Of a DNA stretch of 64,000 nucleotides, positions 47,285 through 56,757 are shown one piece after another. How positions within the stretch are numbered: the first letter of the stretch is position 1; each line of letters begins with the position of its first letter. Location of the stretch: assembly GCA_001314865.1 (NCBI GenBank), contig LJZR01000003.1:225496-289495 (forward strand). The letters are read 5' to 3'. Origin of the DNA: Phormidesmis priestleyi Ana (GTDB lineage Bacteria > Cyanobacteriota > Cyanobacteriia > Phormidesmidales > Phormidesmidaceae). The notes beneath the pieces were generated by a model. The model ran no database searches. It saw nothing but the letters and a program-made list of their open reading frames with translations, and was not told the origin of the DNA. The translations under genes were made by a program, and so were the position numbers.

Positions 47285-48010
47285 GTGGTCAATTCTCTTG
47301 AAAAGTTTAAAGCCCAATATCCAACGGGTGCGCTGATTGCAGATTTGGTGTCTGTCAATGAGGGTCAGTATGTGGTGCGAGCAGCAGTGATGCTTAAAGG
47401 CGAAACGCTGGCAACTGGGCTAGCAGCGCATATAGATGTACAAATGGCTGAGGATAAGGCTCGGGAACGGGCGATCGCGGCCTTGGGCATCTTTGTCGAA
47501 TCGCCCGCGATCTCTCCTGCGATATCTCAGCTACCGCTCTCTCAATCGAGCGTATTTCAACCGGCCATATCTCAGCCACCGCTCTCTCAACCGAGCGTAT
47601 TTCAACTGGGCGTGTCTCAGCCTGAAGTAGAGGATGTGGTGATATATACAGATACCGAGGCACTGCCAGAAGAGGATGATTTAGGGCCACCGATTGATGC
47701 AATTGATGATGCAATTGAGGAAGGGGCTCAAGCCGCAACGCCAAAAAGCACTGCAAAAACCGCAATGGAGTCAGTAGAACCAGCTAAGCCTTCGGCTGCG
47801 GTTATCGCGCTAGAAAACTTCAGTACCAGCGCAAAGCCGGTGGATCTCTCAGATGTAATCGCCCAGACAGATGTAGAACTTACACGGCTAGGTTGGACGA
47901 GCACCCAGGGGCGCGAATATTTGGAGCAGAATTATGGTAAGCGATCGCGTCAACAGCTCACAGACGAAGAACTCATGAGCTTTTTACTGTACCTAGAAGC
48001 ACAGCCATAA
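47285..48010 (+). CDS. Hypothetical protein with repeated linker
   Basis: 241-aa cytosolic protein without a recognised family. Residues 1-70 form one ordered part (SLEKFKAQYPTGALIADLVSV, MLKGETLATGLAAHIDVQMAEDKARERAIAALGI), reminiscent of dsRBD-like or phage recombination-mediator folds (not proven). The C-terminal 60 residues form another (DVIAQTDVELTRLGWTSTQG, REYLEQNYGKRSRQQLTDEE). Between them are acidic segments and a 45-bp DNA repeat (47522-47620) encoding SQPPLSQPSVFQ-type peptides. The start is GTG at 47285. The paired ordered ends around a variable linker resemble RecT/Rad52-associated cyanobacterial proteins only superficially. Confidence 0.7.
   Translation: MVNSLEKFKAQYPTGALIADLVSVNEGQYVVRAAVMLKGETLATGLAAHIDVQMAEDKARERAIAALGIFVESPAISPAISQLPLSQSSVFQPAISQPPLSQPSVFQLGVSQPEVEDVVIYTDTEALPEEDDLGPPIDAIDDAIEEGAQAATPKSTAKTAMESVEPAKPSAAVIALENFSTSAKPVDLSDVIAQTDVELTRLGWTSTQGREYLEQNYGKRSRQQLTDEELMSFLLYLEAQP
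47522..47620. repeat. In-frame 45-bp tandem repeat, two copies plus a partial copy
   Basis: Units beginning ATATCTCAGC and ending TTTCAACCGGCC or TTTCAACTGGGC encode a 15-residue I-S-Q-P-P-L-S-Q type repeat. Confidence 0.85.
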
Positions 48011-48078
48011 TCGGCTGACTGCTAGCAATCGCTCACTATTTCACAGCTGAGTTGATCTTTACACGGCTGAGTCGGTCA

Positions 48079-48552
48079 TCACATGGGTTGCTCGGTAAAC
48101 TTAGCAATCTCAAAGCAGTGACGTCCTGCCGGATGCGCCCATTGCAACGGCGAGCTGCGCAGATTACCGGCCAAAGGGGTTTGAGAATCGTAGGCAAAAT
48201 TAGCGCATAGTTCATAGACAGTATCGCTCAACCGTCGATACTCATAAGGCTCGCCTGTCTGAGGGTCTATTAAATCAGGCGCTTGTTGGATAGAGTCCGG
48301 CAGCGTCTCTGGTAAGGGCTGAGGCGAGGCATCTTGATTGCCCACATAGTCTACCAACACCCTCGCTATTTGAGATAAATCAGCAATCCTCTCCTCATCT
48401 AGGGCTAACAGCCGCTGTTTGTTCGGTGATCCAAGCAGCCAGAACCCAGCGACCACAGCAGCCAACACCGACAATGAGGACATTGCCAAAAACACCCGGT
48501 CGGTGGACTTTTCTTGGTTAGATTCGTGATCCAATCCGCTAGATTGAGTCAT
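48079..48552 (-). CDS. Hypothetical single-pass membrane protein
   Basis: 157-aa protein: a short cytosolic N-terminus, one membrane helix (about residues 23-41, FLAMSSLSVLAAVVAGFWLL), and a ~110-residue outside domain with LVDYVGNQDASPQPLPETL, DPQTGEPYEYRRLSDTVYELCANFA and HPAGRHCFEI. The two Cys are well placed for a disulphide. The ATG overlaps the stop codon of the DUF5671 gene (ATGA at 48549-48552), so the pair is translationally coupled and the products may act together. No family recognised. Confidence 0.75.
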   Translation of the reverse strand: MTQSSGLDHESNQEKSTDRVFLAMSSLSVLAAVVAGFWLLGSPNKQRLLALDEERIADLSQIARVLVDYVGNQDASPQPLPETLPDSIQQAPDLIDPQTGEPYEYRRLSDTVYELCANFAYDSQTPLAGNLRSSPLQWAHPAGRHCFEIAKFTEQPM

Positions 48553-49253
48553 GATGTTGCGCCTACCCGATTCGGACTTCTTTTTAGCCAGTTGAAGTAG
48601 TAGCGTAAAATGCCGCCGTCAATAATCAGCACCACCACTACTTTGAGAATAAATCGACTTGTCAGCTCACCGCGTAGAAACGAGGTCAAAAAGGCCATCA
48701 GCGTGCCGACGCCAACGAGCGCTGCAATCAGCAGTGTTAGGTAGGTTAGCCATTTACGGACGCCCGAAAAGTGCTTTTCGCGGTAAATCCGCAGCTCTCG
48801 GTTAATGCTACGCATGAGCCACAGATACACCGGATAGGCCACGATGAGGCGGGCAAGGCTAAACGCTAGGTTGTAGTAAGGGCTGCTGTAGTAAGTTTGC
48901 GTGGCATCTGGAAAAATGCGATCAATCCAGATAAAAGCGATTTCGCCGAGCGAATACGTCCATAACCCGAGCATGGCAAACGAAAGCAAATAGAAAAAGG
49001 CGTCTTTGGCCGATTCGCTCCCCCCTGAAGGTGGTGTCGGCATAGGATAGCCGGTGAACCGCTCATATACTTCAAAAAAGGCACGTTCAATATCACGCTG
49101 GGGCCAGCCAAACTGACGCAGCAGTTGGCTAATAAATTCATCCGTTGCGCCGCGATCGCGTGCCCGTTCAATAAAGGTCACAATGTCCGCAACTTCACCC
49201 GACTCGTTCGGCAGCGGGTTGTTGTTGGCTGGGTTTCTGTTAATAGAGACCAT
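48549..49253 (-). CDS. DUF5671-type membrane protein
   Basis: 234-aa protein. A cytosolic N-terminal helical region (VADIVTFIERARDRGATDEFI, LRQFGWPQRDIERAFFEVYE) resembling a UBA-like or phage-type helical module, then four or five membrane helices (about residues 84-104, 124-141, 165-190 and 200-222), matching the DUF5671 family. Function unknown. It is first in the two-gene coupled unit with the 157-aa protein. A short DNA repeat (GTCAGATTCGGCCC type, about 49363-49420) separates its promoter region from hisS. Confidence 0.85.
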   Translation of the reverse strand: MVSINRNPANNNPLPNESGEVADIVTFIERARDRGATDEFISQLLRQFGWPQRDIERAFFEVYERFTGYPMPTPPSGGSESAKDAFFYLLSFAMLGLWTYSLGEIAFIWIDRIFPDATQTYYSSPYYNLAFSLARLIVAYPVYLWLMRSINRELRIYREKHFSGVRKWLTYLTLLIAALVGVGTLMAFLTSFLRGELTSRFILKVVVVLIIDGGILRYYFNWLKRSPNRVGATS

Positions 49254-49424
49254 AGCAAATTATCAAAATTTGGCTCAAGCGCGAGTAAACGCTCAATCAA
49301 ATTCTACCGACTGAACTCGGTGCTTTGCTGACATGCAACCTTATAGAATTGTAATGCTTGGCCCGTCAGATTCGGCCCGTCAGCTCCGACCCGCTAGATT
49401 CAGCCAGTCAGATTCGGCTAATGG

Positions 49425-50717
49425 CTAAGCCAGATCAGCACGACGCTGTGCAATCTTTGCCTTAAGGTCTTTTGCTTGGGCCATCAGATCAGCCTGACTC
49501 AGCTCAGCTTGATCGCCAGAACCCAGCCACTTTAGCTGCACTTTGCCAGCTTCAGCTTCAGCGTCTCCTACAATTAACCCAACTACCGCGCCGCTACGAT
49601 CAGCCCGCTTAAACTGCTTACCGAATGCGCTACCGCTGAGATCTACTTCTACTGAATAGCCCTGCTGCCTAAGCTGATTGGCCAGTATTGCCGACTGAAG
49701 CTCAGCTTTTTCACCCCGAGAAATGAAGTAGATATCTAGCTCAGGCACTGTGCTGAAGCGCTTCATTTGCTCCAGCAAAATAATCAAACGCTCTATGCCC
49801 ATACCAAAACCAATGGCAGGCGTATCTGGCCCACCGAGCTGAGCGACTAGGCCATCGTAGCGACCACCAGCACAGACGGTCGCTTGGGCACCCAAATCAG
49901 CAGACTGAATCTCGAAAGCGGTGTGGGTGTAGTAGTCTAGGCCGCGAACGAGGCGGGGATTGATATTGAACGAGATGCCAAGATTGGTGAGGTGCTGCTG
50001 AACGCCCTCAAAATGCTTTTGGGAGTCGTGGCTTAAAAAATCTAAAAGGCTAGGGGCCTCGGTGACGATTTCTTGGGTGCGTTTATCTTTGCTATCGAGA
50101 ATGCGGAGGGGATTGCGGATGAGGCGGTCTTGAGAGTCGGTGTCTAGCTCATGGGCAAAAGGGGTGAGGTATCTGACAAGGGCCTCGCGGTATGACTGGC
50201 GATCTTCGCTGCTGCCGACGGAGTTAAGCTCAAGGGTCAGGGCTTTGAGCCCCAGGGTGTTGAGGAGTTGAGTCGCGATCGCAATCACCTCTACATCAGC
50301 CCTAGGATCGCGACTGCCCAAAATTTCGACATCTAACTGATGAAACTGCCTTTGCCTGCCTGCCTGCGGTCTTTCGTAGCGAAAGGCAGGGCCAAGATGC
50401 CACAGTCGTTGCACACCGCCCTGGGCAAAGAGCTTGTTTTGAATAAAGGCGCGTACTAACCCTGCGGTAATTTCGGGGCGCAGCGCAATAGATCGACCGC
50501 CCCGGTCTTCAAAACTGTACATTTCCTTGCCAACGGCATCGGTCGCCTCGCCAATGCCACGGGCAAACAGTTCGGTTTGCTCAAAGAGAGGAGTCCGAAT
50601 TTCGCGATAGGCGAATTGATTGAGTACATGCCTTGCCAAGCGCTCTATGGTTTCCCATAGGGGAGACTCTGACGGTAAAATATCGCGAGTACCGCGAAGG
50701 GCTTGAATGCTACTCAT
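49425..50717 (-). CDS. hisS: Histidyl-tRNA synthetase
   Basis: Class II aminoacyl-tRNA synthetase that charges tRNA-His. Motif 1 region (YREIRTPLFEQTELFARGIG), motif 2 with the substrate loop (LRPEITAGLVRAFIQ, RLWHLGPAFRYERPQAGRQR), the HisRS signatures LVRGLDYYTHTAFEI and CAGGRYDGLV, motif 3 GIGFGMGIERLIILL, and the C-terminal anticodon-binding domain (IYFISRGEKAELQ, GKQFKRADRSGA). Length 430 aa, normal. It is 13 bp downstream of the LuxR-type regulator gene on the same strand, so the two are probably co-transcribed. Confidence 0.97.
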   Translation of the reverse strand: MSSIQALRGTRDILPSESPLWETIERLARHVLNQFAYREIRTPLFEQTELFARGIGEATDAVGKEMYSFEDRGGRSIALRPEITAGLVRAFIQNKLFAQGGVQRLWHLGPAFRYERPQAGRQRQFHQLDVEILGSRDPRADVEVIAIATQLLNTLGLKALTLELNSVGSSEDRQSYREALVRYLTPFAHELDTDSQDRLIRNPLRILDSKDKRTQEIVTEAPSLLDFLSHDSQKHFEGVQQHLTNLGISFNINPRLVRGLDYYTHTAFEIQSADLGAQATVCAGGRYDGLVAQLGGPDTPAIGFGMGIERLIILLEQMKRFSTVPELDIYFISRGEKAELQSAILANQLRQQGYSVEVDLSGSAFGKQFKRADRSGAVVGLIVGDAEAEAGKVQLKWLGSGDQAELSQADLMAQAKDLKAKIAQRRADLA

Positions 50718-50729
50718 GAAAAGAAAACC

Positions 50730-51092
50730 TTAGGCGTCTGGCGAGTGCTTGGGTGAGTGGTTTGGCAAATGACAGCAGTTTAGCTCGTCAATGCATACCT
50801 TACCTGACTGCAGAGCCCATCGCACTAGGGCGACTCGATTACCGGTTTCTGTTTTGCTTAAGACATTGCTCACATGGTTGTCCACGGTACGCTTACTAAT
50901 CGCTAGCTCAGCGGAAATTTCCTGATTAGTCAGTCCTGCGGCAACGAGTTCTACAATTTCTAGCTCGCGCTTGGACAAATCACTCTGAACAAGATCAGGC
51001 GCATGGGCGTGCTCGTCTGTGGAGTCATCGGTGGATTCGGTTGGCATCGTCGCGTTTGAGAGTTCAGTCTGAGAAGATGAGCTACCGGGCAT
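50730..51092 (-). CDS. LuxR-type DNA-binding regulator, PedR-like
   Basis: 120-aa protein whose C-terminal half is a LuxR/GerE helix-turn-helix: LSKRELEIVELVAAGLTNQE, SAELAISKRTVDNHVSNVL and KTETGNRVALVRWALQSGKV. There is no receiver or autoinducer domain. After the HTH comes CIDELNCCHLP with three Cys; small cyanobacterial LuxR regulators of the PedR type sense photosynthetic redox state through cysteine, and this looks like one, though identity is not proven. ATG at 51092 (MPGSSSSQTEL) is preferred over an upstream in-frame start at 51233 with unconserved residues. It precedes hisS by 13 bp. Confidence 0.8.
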   Translation of the reverse strand: MPGSSSSQTELSNATMPTESTDDSTDEHAHAPDLVQSDLSKRELEIVELVAAGLTNQEISAELAISKRTVDNHVSNVLSKTETGNRVALVRWALQSGKVCIDELNCCHLPNHSPKHSPDA

Positions 51093-51152
51093 GAGCGTTT
51101 TAAATCTGTAATTATGCTTAGTGACTCCAGTGTAATCAATCCAACCACCGCA

Positions 51153-51499
51153 ATGCCGAATATTGACAGTCTTAATAGAATATTTCTGTTCCAGAACTAT
51201 CTGTCTAGGTTCAACCTGCCGAAGCAATTGCAAACGTTGATTTCAGCGCTGCTGATCAGCGGATTTTGTTTACTTAGTTTGCTGACAATGCCCGCCAGTT
51301 GCCTCGCGGATGACCTGGCGAATGGCCTTGCGAATGACCTTGCGGATAATTTGGGCATGCCGTCTGCGAAGCCGTTGAACTCATCACCGCCAGCGGGCTC
51401 ACGATGCCTGAGTATATAAAATTGCTAAACCTCGCCAGTCAAGACGAGGCTTTGCGCGACAAAATACTAGGCAGAATGAACGAACCCTTACAAAAGTAG
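51153..51499 (+). pseudogene. Secreted small protein, apparently frameshifted
   Basis: In one frame, ATG at 51153 opens a protein with a signal peptide (LQTLISALLISGFCLLSLLT, cleavage near SCLA) and a short LANDLADNL repeat, but it stops at 51419. A different frame is open from 51350 to 51499 and reads like a protein C-terminus (AVELITASGLTMPEYIKLL, SQDEALRDKILGRM) with no good start of its own. Joining them near the repeat at 51310-51350 gives one ~115-residue secreted protein. The break could be a real mutation, a sequencing error or a frameshift site. No family is recognised. It is divergent from the LuxR-type gene. Confidence 0.4.
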
Positions 51500-51533
51500 C
51501 AATACAAAAGTAGCAATCAAGAATAGCAATGGA

Positions 51534-52580
51534 TTAGCTGCTTAAAGACTCCATGCTGGCGCGATCGCTCATTTGTGCAGTCAGCAAAGTCGAGAGCAAA
51601 GAAGCAGGCTGCTGCTTATGAGGCCAAGCAAACGAATGCTTAAACGCTGCCGCCTGACAAGCTCGCAACTGGTCAAACCCAATGACATCGTGAGTGAGCA
51701 AGTTTTCATACTCAAACGGTAAACGAACATTGTGCAACCCTGCATTATCCGTGCAGATGGCAATATCCACACCCGCATCAAAACAACGATCAAACACCGT
51801 CTTGAGCTGACTAATTTCATCAAGCGTTCCAGTTTGCAAGTAAGTGGTTGGACACACTTCTAAGCACTGCCCTTGAGCCGCTACCTGCTTAAGCAACTCA
51901 GGATGGCGCAGCGGAATTTGAATGCCATGACCAATGCGCATGAGGTAAGGCAATAGCTCGGGATAGCAGCCGTCCTTAGTTTCATACAAATGTCCTGTCG
52001 TATTGAGCCCCAGGTCTTGAGCATGGCTGTACAACCGTTTAATTTCATCCAGGTTATACACCGCATCTCCCCCCGCAATATCAATCCCGCAAACATAGTC
52101 AGGATACTGAGCCGCCAGCTCTAATGTTGCGCGGTTAATTTCATAGGGCAACCGTGAGTGCAAACACAAAATCTGCTTAGTGACAACCGGATATTCGCTT
52201 TGATGACTAGCCCGACCAACCACCTCAATAATCTCCGCCATCGCATCAATTCTTTGGGTGTTACTCAGCCACTCAGGCGTACGATAAAACGGCGTATACC
52301 GCAGCTCTAAATAAGCGAGATTCTCAAAAATATAAGCCCCTCGAATTAGGCGATAGATAAAGTAGGGAAGGGCTTCTTTGGTTTGCACGCTTTCTACTAG
52401 CGTATGTAGCTCTAGGTACTCTTCTAAGGTGTCTTTAGGCTGCGTATAAAACTGCTCAAACGCAGCATAATCGTTAAACTTGTCGGAAATATCAGGGCGG
52501 TTGCGCTCAAAATAGCGCCACAATACCCGAGGCACTACCGAACCTCCAAGATGTCGATGAAGCTCTGCGTATAAACTCAT
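51534..52580 (-). CDS. Adenosine-deaminase-like amidohydrolase
   Basis: 348-aa metal-dependent amidohydrolase of the adenosine/AMP/adenine deaminase group. Metal and catalytic residues: His8 and His10 in AELHRHLGGS, His197 and Glu200 in TTGHLYE (canonical HAGE), His218 in RIGHGI, and Asp278 in CTDNAG (canonical TDDP). The overall order is that of the family, but three hallmark motifs differ from the classical form, so the substrate may not be adenosine. It is transcribed away from purA, and deamination could link to purine salvage. Start ATG at 52580 with MSLYAELHRHLGG is standard. Confidence 0.87.
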   Translation of the reverse strand: MSLYAELHRHLGGSVVPRVLWRYFERNRPDISDKFNDYAAFEQFYTQPKDTLEEYLELHTLVESVQTKEALPYFIYRLIRGAYIFENLAYLELRYTPFYRTPEWLSNTQRIDAMAEIIEVVGRASHQSEYPVVTKQILCLHSRLPYEINRATLELAAQYPDYVCGIDIAGGDAVYNLDEIKRLYSHAQDLGLNTTGHLYETKDGCYPELLPYLMRIGHGIQIPLRHPELLKQVAAQGQCLEVCPTTYLQTGTLDEISQLKTVFDRCFDAGVDIAICTDNAGLHNVRLPFEYENLLTHDVIGFDQLRACQAAAFKHSFAWPHKQQPASLLSTLLTAQMSDRASMESLSS

Positions 52581-53240
52581 AGCGTGACCCTCCGCTGGCG
52601 TGAATAGATGGATGAAAATCGTCGGAAAGCCTACTCTGTAATGAAAAACGTAAAAACAGGAATCGTAGACCTTAAGACAAAAACTGACAAAAACTGAGGC
52701 AAAAAGGGCTTGACTATGCCTGGTTGACTAAATCTATGTTCTGGCTTACTAGTTCTGGTTTACTAAGTGTGATTTACTAAATTCGGTGTAATCGATCTAC
52801 TACTAGCTACTACCAGTCAATTGAAGTTGAATAGACTGAAATGCTAGGTAGATTGAAACGCTAGAAGCGTTAATAGGCTGAAGTCCTAGAAACGCCAGTC
52901 CTAGAAACGCCAGTCCCAGAAATGCCAATAGATGAAAGTGCTAAATGGCTAAATTGAAGTCGTGGATGATTGTCAAGAATTATCAAGATTAAATTTTTGG
53001 TAGCGTCAGCTAGAAGCATCCGCACAAATCAGAAGCTTGTTAAACAGGAAAGCGTAAAAAAACGTAATTAATTATCTCTACAGCATAGCTAAGTTTTTGA
53101 AGAGAGGGGTGATCGCCCTACGTTAAGCCTCAATTTAGTCCCAAAACTTAGTCCCAAATTGGTTTTAAATCAGGTTTATTTTTTGCCCCTAGGTCGTCTC
53201 AAGTGAGTTCGAAATGCCCCAACTTTAGGGCAAACCCTCA
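52581..53240. other. Spacer between the deaminase gene and purA
   Basis: About 740 bp in total separate the genes. It includes diverged ~15-bp repeats (CTAGAAACGCCAGTC type, 52861-52935) and an A+T-rich stretch with several TTTACTAA repeats (about 52735-52790). No gene is supported. Confidence 0.5.
52861..52935. repeat. 15-bp tandem repeats (CTAGAAACGCCAGTC type)
   Basis: Three clear copies and diverged flanking units in the deaminase-purA spacer. Confidence 0.85.
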
Positions 53241-53273
53241 GAGAAGCGTCAACTTTTGTTGTTGACACTTCTC
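53241..53273. promoter_or_regulatory. 13-bp inverted repeat overlapping the purA -35 element
   Basis: GAGAAGCGTCAAC (53241-53253) and GTTGACACTTCTC (53261-53273) are complementary except at one position and are separated by 7 bp. The right arm contains the -35 hexamer TTGACA of the purA promoter, so a protein bound here would compete with RNA polymerase. It may instead be the hairpin of an upstream terminator, but no T tract follows. Confidence 0.55.
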
Positions 53274-53291
53274 TCAAAGCTTGGTGATAAT
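53262..53291 (+). promoter_or_regulatory. Consensus-like sigma-70 promoter of purA
   Basis: TTGACA at 53262-53267 and GATAAT at 53286-53291, 18 bp apart. Transcription would begin near 53298, leaving a ~27-nt leader before the TTG start codon. Confidence 0.6.
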
Positions 53292-53312
53292 GGTTGTTTG
53301 TTTGAACTCTAG

Positions 53313-54662
<1,350 letters not shown>

Positions 54663-54813
54663 CATTGCAGCACGCGGTTGCAAAATCAGGTAGAATAGCT
54701 CTCCGGGCTAATGCCACCCGCTGGTGCGCCTCCTGCTTGGCCGCCCATCTAAAAAGTTTTTGACCAAAACTTTTGACGACCTTTTTTAGACCTGAGACAA
54801 ATAGAGACTCACC

Positions 54814-55443
54814 ATGGATTTAACGATTAACTGCGCCCAGCGGGCTTCGGACGAAAAAACCAAAAAGCTACGCAGAGAAGGCACCTTACCTGCCGTCCTA
54901 TATGGGCATGACGGCACAGCTTCAGTCTCGCTAAAAGTGAGTAACTACGATGCTGAAGCGCTCCTACGCAAAGCGACCATTAACAAGTCAGTGATTACCA
55001 TCAACGTTCCTGATATGCCCTGGAGCGGCAAAGTCATTTTGCGTGAAGTGCAAAAGCACCCGTGGAAAAACAAGCTTCACCATCTCAGCTTTTTCTCGAT
55101 TGCTTCTCAAGAATTCATTGAAGTGAGCATGCCGATTAACTTTGTTGGGGAAGCCATTGGTGTAACTGACAAGGGCGGCACCCTAGACATGGTGCTCACC
55201 GAAGTTCAGCTCAAATGCCCGCCCAATGCCATTCCTCAGTCCCTAGACGTAGACATTTCTGGGTTGGATATTGGGGATGCGCTTCACGTAGGTGAAATTG
55301 CATTGCCTGAGGGTAGCTCTATTGCTGCTGACGACAAGCTGCTGGTGGTCTCTGTTTTGGCTCCTCGGACGGCATCTAGCGATGATGAGGGTGGCGCTGC
55401 AGCGTCTGAAGGTGCAGCAGGCGAAACGGCTGCGGCGTCCTAA
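54814..55443 (+). CDS. rplY: 50S ribosomal protein L25/general stress protein Ctc
   Basis: 209-aa CTC-type L25, binding 5S rRNA. N-terminal L25 domain (about residues 1-90): DEKTKKLRREGTLPAVLYGHDG, NKLHHLSFFSI region; C-terminal TL5/Ctc domain (95-185): VSMPINFVGEAIGVTDKGGTLDM, LKCPPNAIPQSLDVDIS. The last ~20 residues are Ala/Gly/Glu-rich low-complexity. Clear ATG at 54814 after a 150-bp leader containing GGTAGAAT (54689-54696), a possible -10. A terminator follows at 55528. It is 150 bp downstream of purA on the same strand. Confidence 0.95.
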   Translation: MDLTINCAQRASDEKTKKLRREGTLPAVLYGHDGTASVSLKVSNYDAEALLRKATINKSVITINVPDMPWSGKVILREVQKHPWKNKLHHLSFFSIASQEFIEVSMPINFVGEAIGVTDKGGTLDMVLTEVQLKCPPNAIPQSLDVDISGLDIGDALHVGEIALPEGSSIAADDKLLVVSVLAPRTASSDDEGGAAASEGAAGETAAAS

Positions 55444-55496
55444 GCGATCGCGACTGCTTTTCACTGTGTCAATTTCCAATTGAAATTCAACTTAAG

Positions 55497-55529
55497 ATTT
55501 GACCTGAATTTGACCTGAATTTGACCTAA
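55497..55529. repeat. 11-bp tandem repeat x3 (TTTGACCTGAA type)
   Basis: Three copies between the rplY stop codon and its terminator; the last copy ends CTAAA. Confidence 0.85.
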
Positions 55530-55570
55530 AAAAAGGGCTAGGAAGTAATTTTCTTAGCCCTTTTTTATTT
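55528..55570 (+). terminator. Intrinsic terminator of rplY
   Basis: AAAAAAAGGGCTAGGAA pairs with TTCTTAGCCCTTTTTT (G-T tolerant), loop of about 8 nt, followed by ATTT. Confidence 0.9.
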
Positions 55571-55705
55571 AGCTGTTTGGGATTTCTTGACTTTTCTTAA
55601 ATACATTCCTATTGAATTTCTATATAAGGGCTGGTGCTCGTCAGCTGGCATAATGCTTGAGCAAAACCTTGATACTGCCCTTAATAGTCGCTCCTAACAA
55701 TCGCT

Positions 55706-56752
55706 ATGGCTGACTCTGCGCTTCCACCTATCGTTCAACAAATGCTCAGGGCCGATTTTTATCCTCATCCTGTCACCGAGCCTATCGGCTTTATGCAAAC
55801 CCATGTCTCTCAGGTTTTACTGACAGGCGACTATGTTTATAAAATCAAAAAGCCGGTTAATTTTGGCTTTTTAGACTATTCCACCTTGGCTAAGCGCAAG
55901 CATTTTTGTGAGGAAGAAATCAGGCTCAATCAGCGTGGCGCGGGTAGTTTGTATTTGGGTGTTGTACCGCTCACTCAGTCGGGAGAAAAGTTTGAGCTAG
56001 ATGGCGAGGGCGATCCGGTTGAATATGCCGTAAAGATGCGGCAGTTTCCACAGTCGGCGCTGATGAGCGATCGCTTTGAGCGCGGCCTAGTAGATGAAGC
56101 TAAAATCCGCGAGCTGGCCACCACAGTCGCTCAGTTCCACAGCAAAACTGAAACCAGCGACCATATCCGCACCTACGGTACGATCCCAGCCATCCGCCAA
56201 TCCATTGATGAAAACTACGAGCAAACGGTTGATTTTGTCGGCGGTGAGTCTGTTGATAAGCCTCAAACCCAACAGCAGTTTGACGAAACCAAAGCCTACA
56301 CCGATGAGTTTTTTGAAACTCAGCAGACCCTGTTTCAAAAACGATTAGATCAAGATCGTATTCGTGCCTGCCATGGCGATTTGCACTTGGGCAACATCTG
56401 CGAATGGGAAGACCAAATCTATTTGTTCGACTGTATTGAGTTCAATGAGCCCTTCCGATTTGTAGACACGATGTTTGACATTGCTTATATCGTGATGGAC
56501 TTAGAAGTCGCTGGCCGAGAAGATCTCAGTAAAATTTTCCTCAACCAATATGTTGAAGAAACGGGCGACTACGAAGGGTTAGAAATTTTGCCCCTGTACG
56601 TGAGCCGTCAGTCATACGTGCGGGCAAAGGTGACATCTTTTATGCTGGGCGATCCGTCCGTCTCGGCAGCCGACAAGCAGGCCGCCAGCGAAAAAGCCGC
56701 CAAATACTACCGCCTTGCCTGGTCTTACGTTCAAAAAAAAACGGTAGCCTAG
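55706..56752 (+). CDS. Aminoglycoside-phosphotransferase-fold protein (COG2187 type)
   Basis: 348 aa with a protein-kinase/APH-like fold: HVSQVLLTGDYVYKIKKPVNFGFLDY (ATP-binding lysines), the catalytic loop RIRACHGDLHLGNI (Brenner-type HGDxHxxN) and LFDCIEFNEPFRFVDTMFDIAY (metal-binding Asp). In many bacteria this domain is fused to a P-loop kinase in a single ~515-aa protein. Here it ends at 56752, immediately after an A9 run (56733-56741), and the P-loop protein follows in another frame; see the linked finding. The substrate is not known. Confidence 0.9.
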   Translation: MADSALPPIVQQMLRADFYPHPVTEPIGFMQTHVSQVLLTGDYVYKIKKPVNFGFLDYSTLAKRKHFCEEEIRLNQRGAGSLYLGVVPLTQSGEKFELDGEGDPVEYAVKMRQFPQSALMSDRFERGLVDEAKIRELATTVAQFHSKTETSDHIRTYGTIPAIRQSIDENYEQTVDFVGGESVDKPQTQQQFDETKAYTDEFFETQQTLFQKRLDQDRIRACHGDLHLGNICEWEDQIYLFDCIEFNEPFRFVDTMFDIAYIVMDLEVAGREDLSKIFLNQYVEETGDYEGLEILPLYVSRQSYVRAKVTSFMLGDPSVSAADKQAASEKAAKYYRLAWSYVQKKTVA

Positions 56753-56757
56753 TAGCG

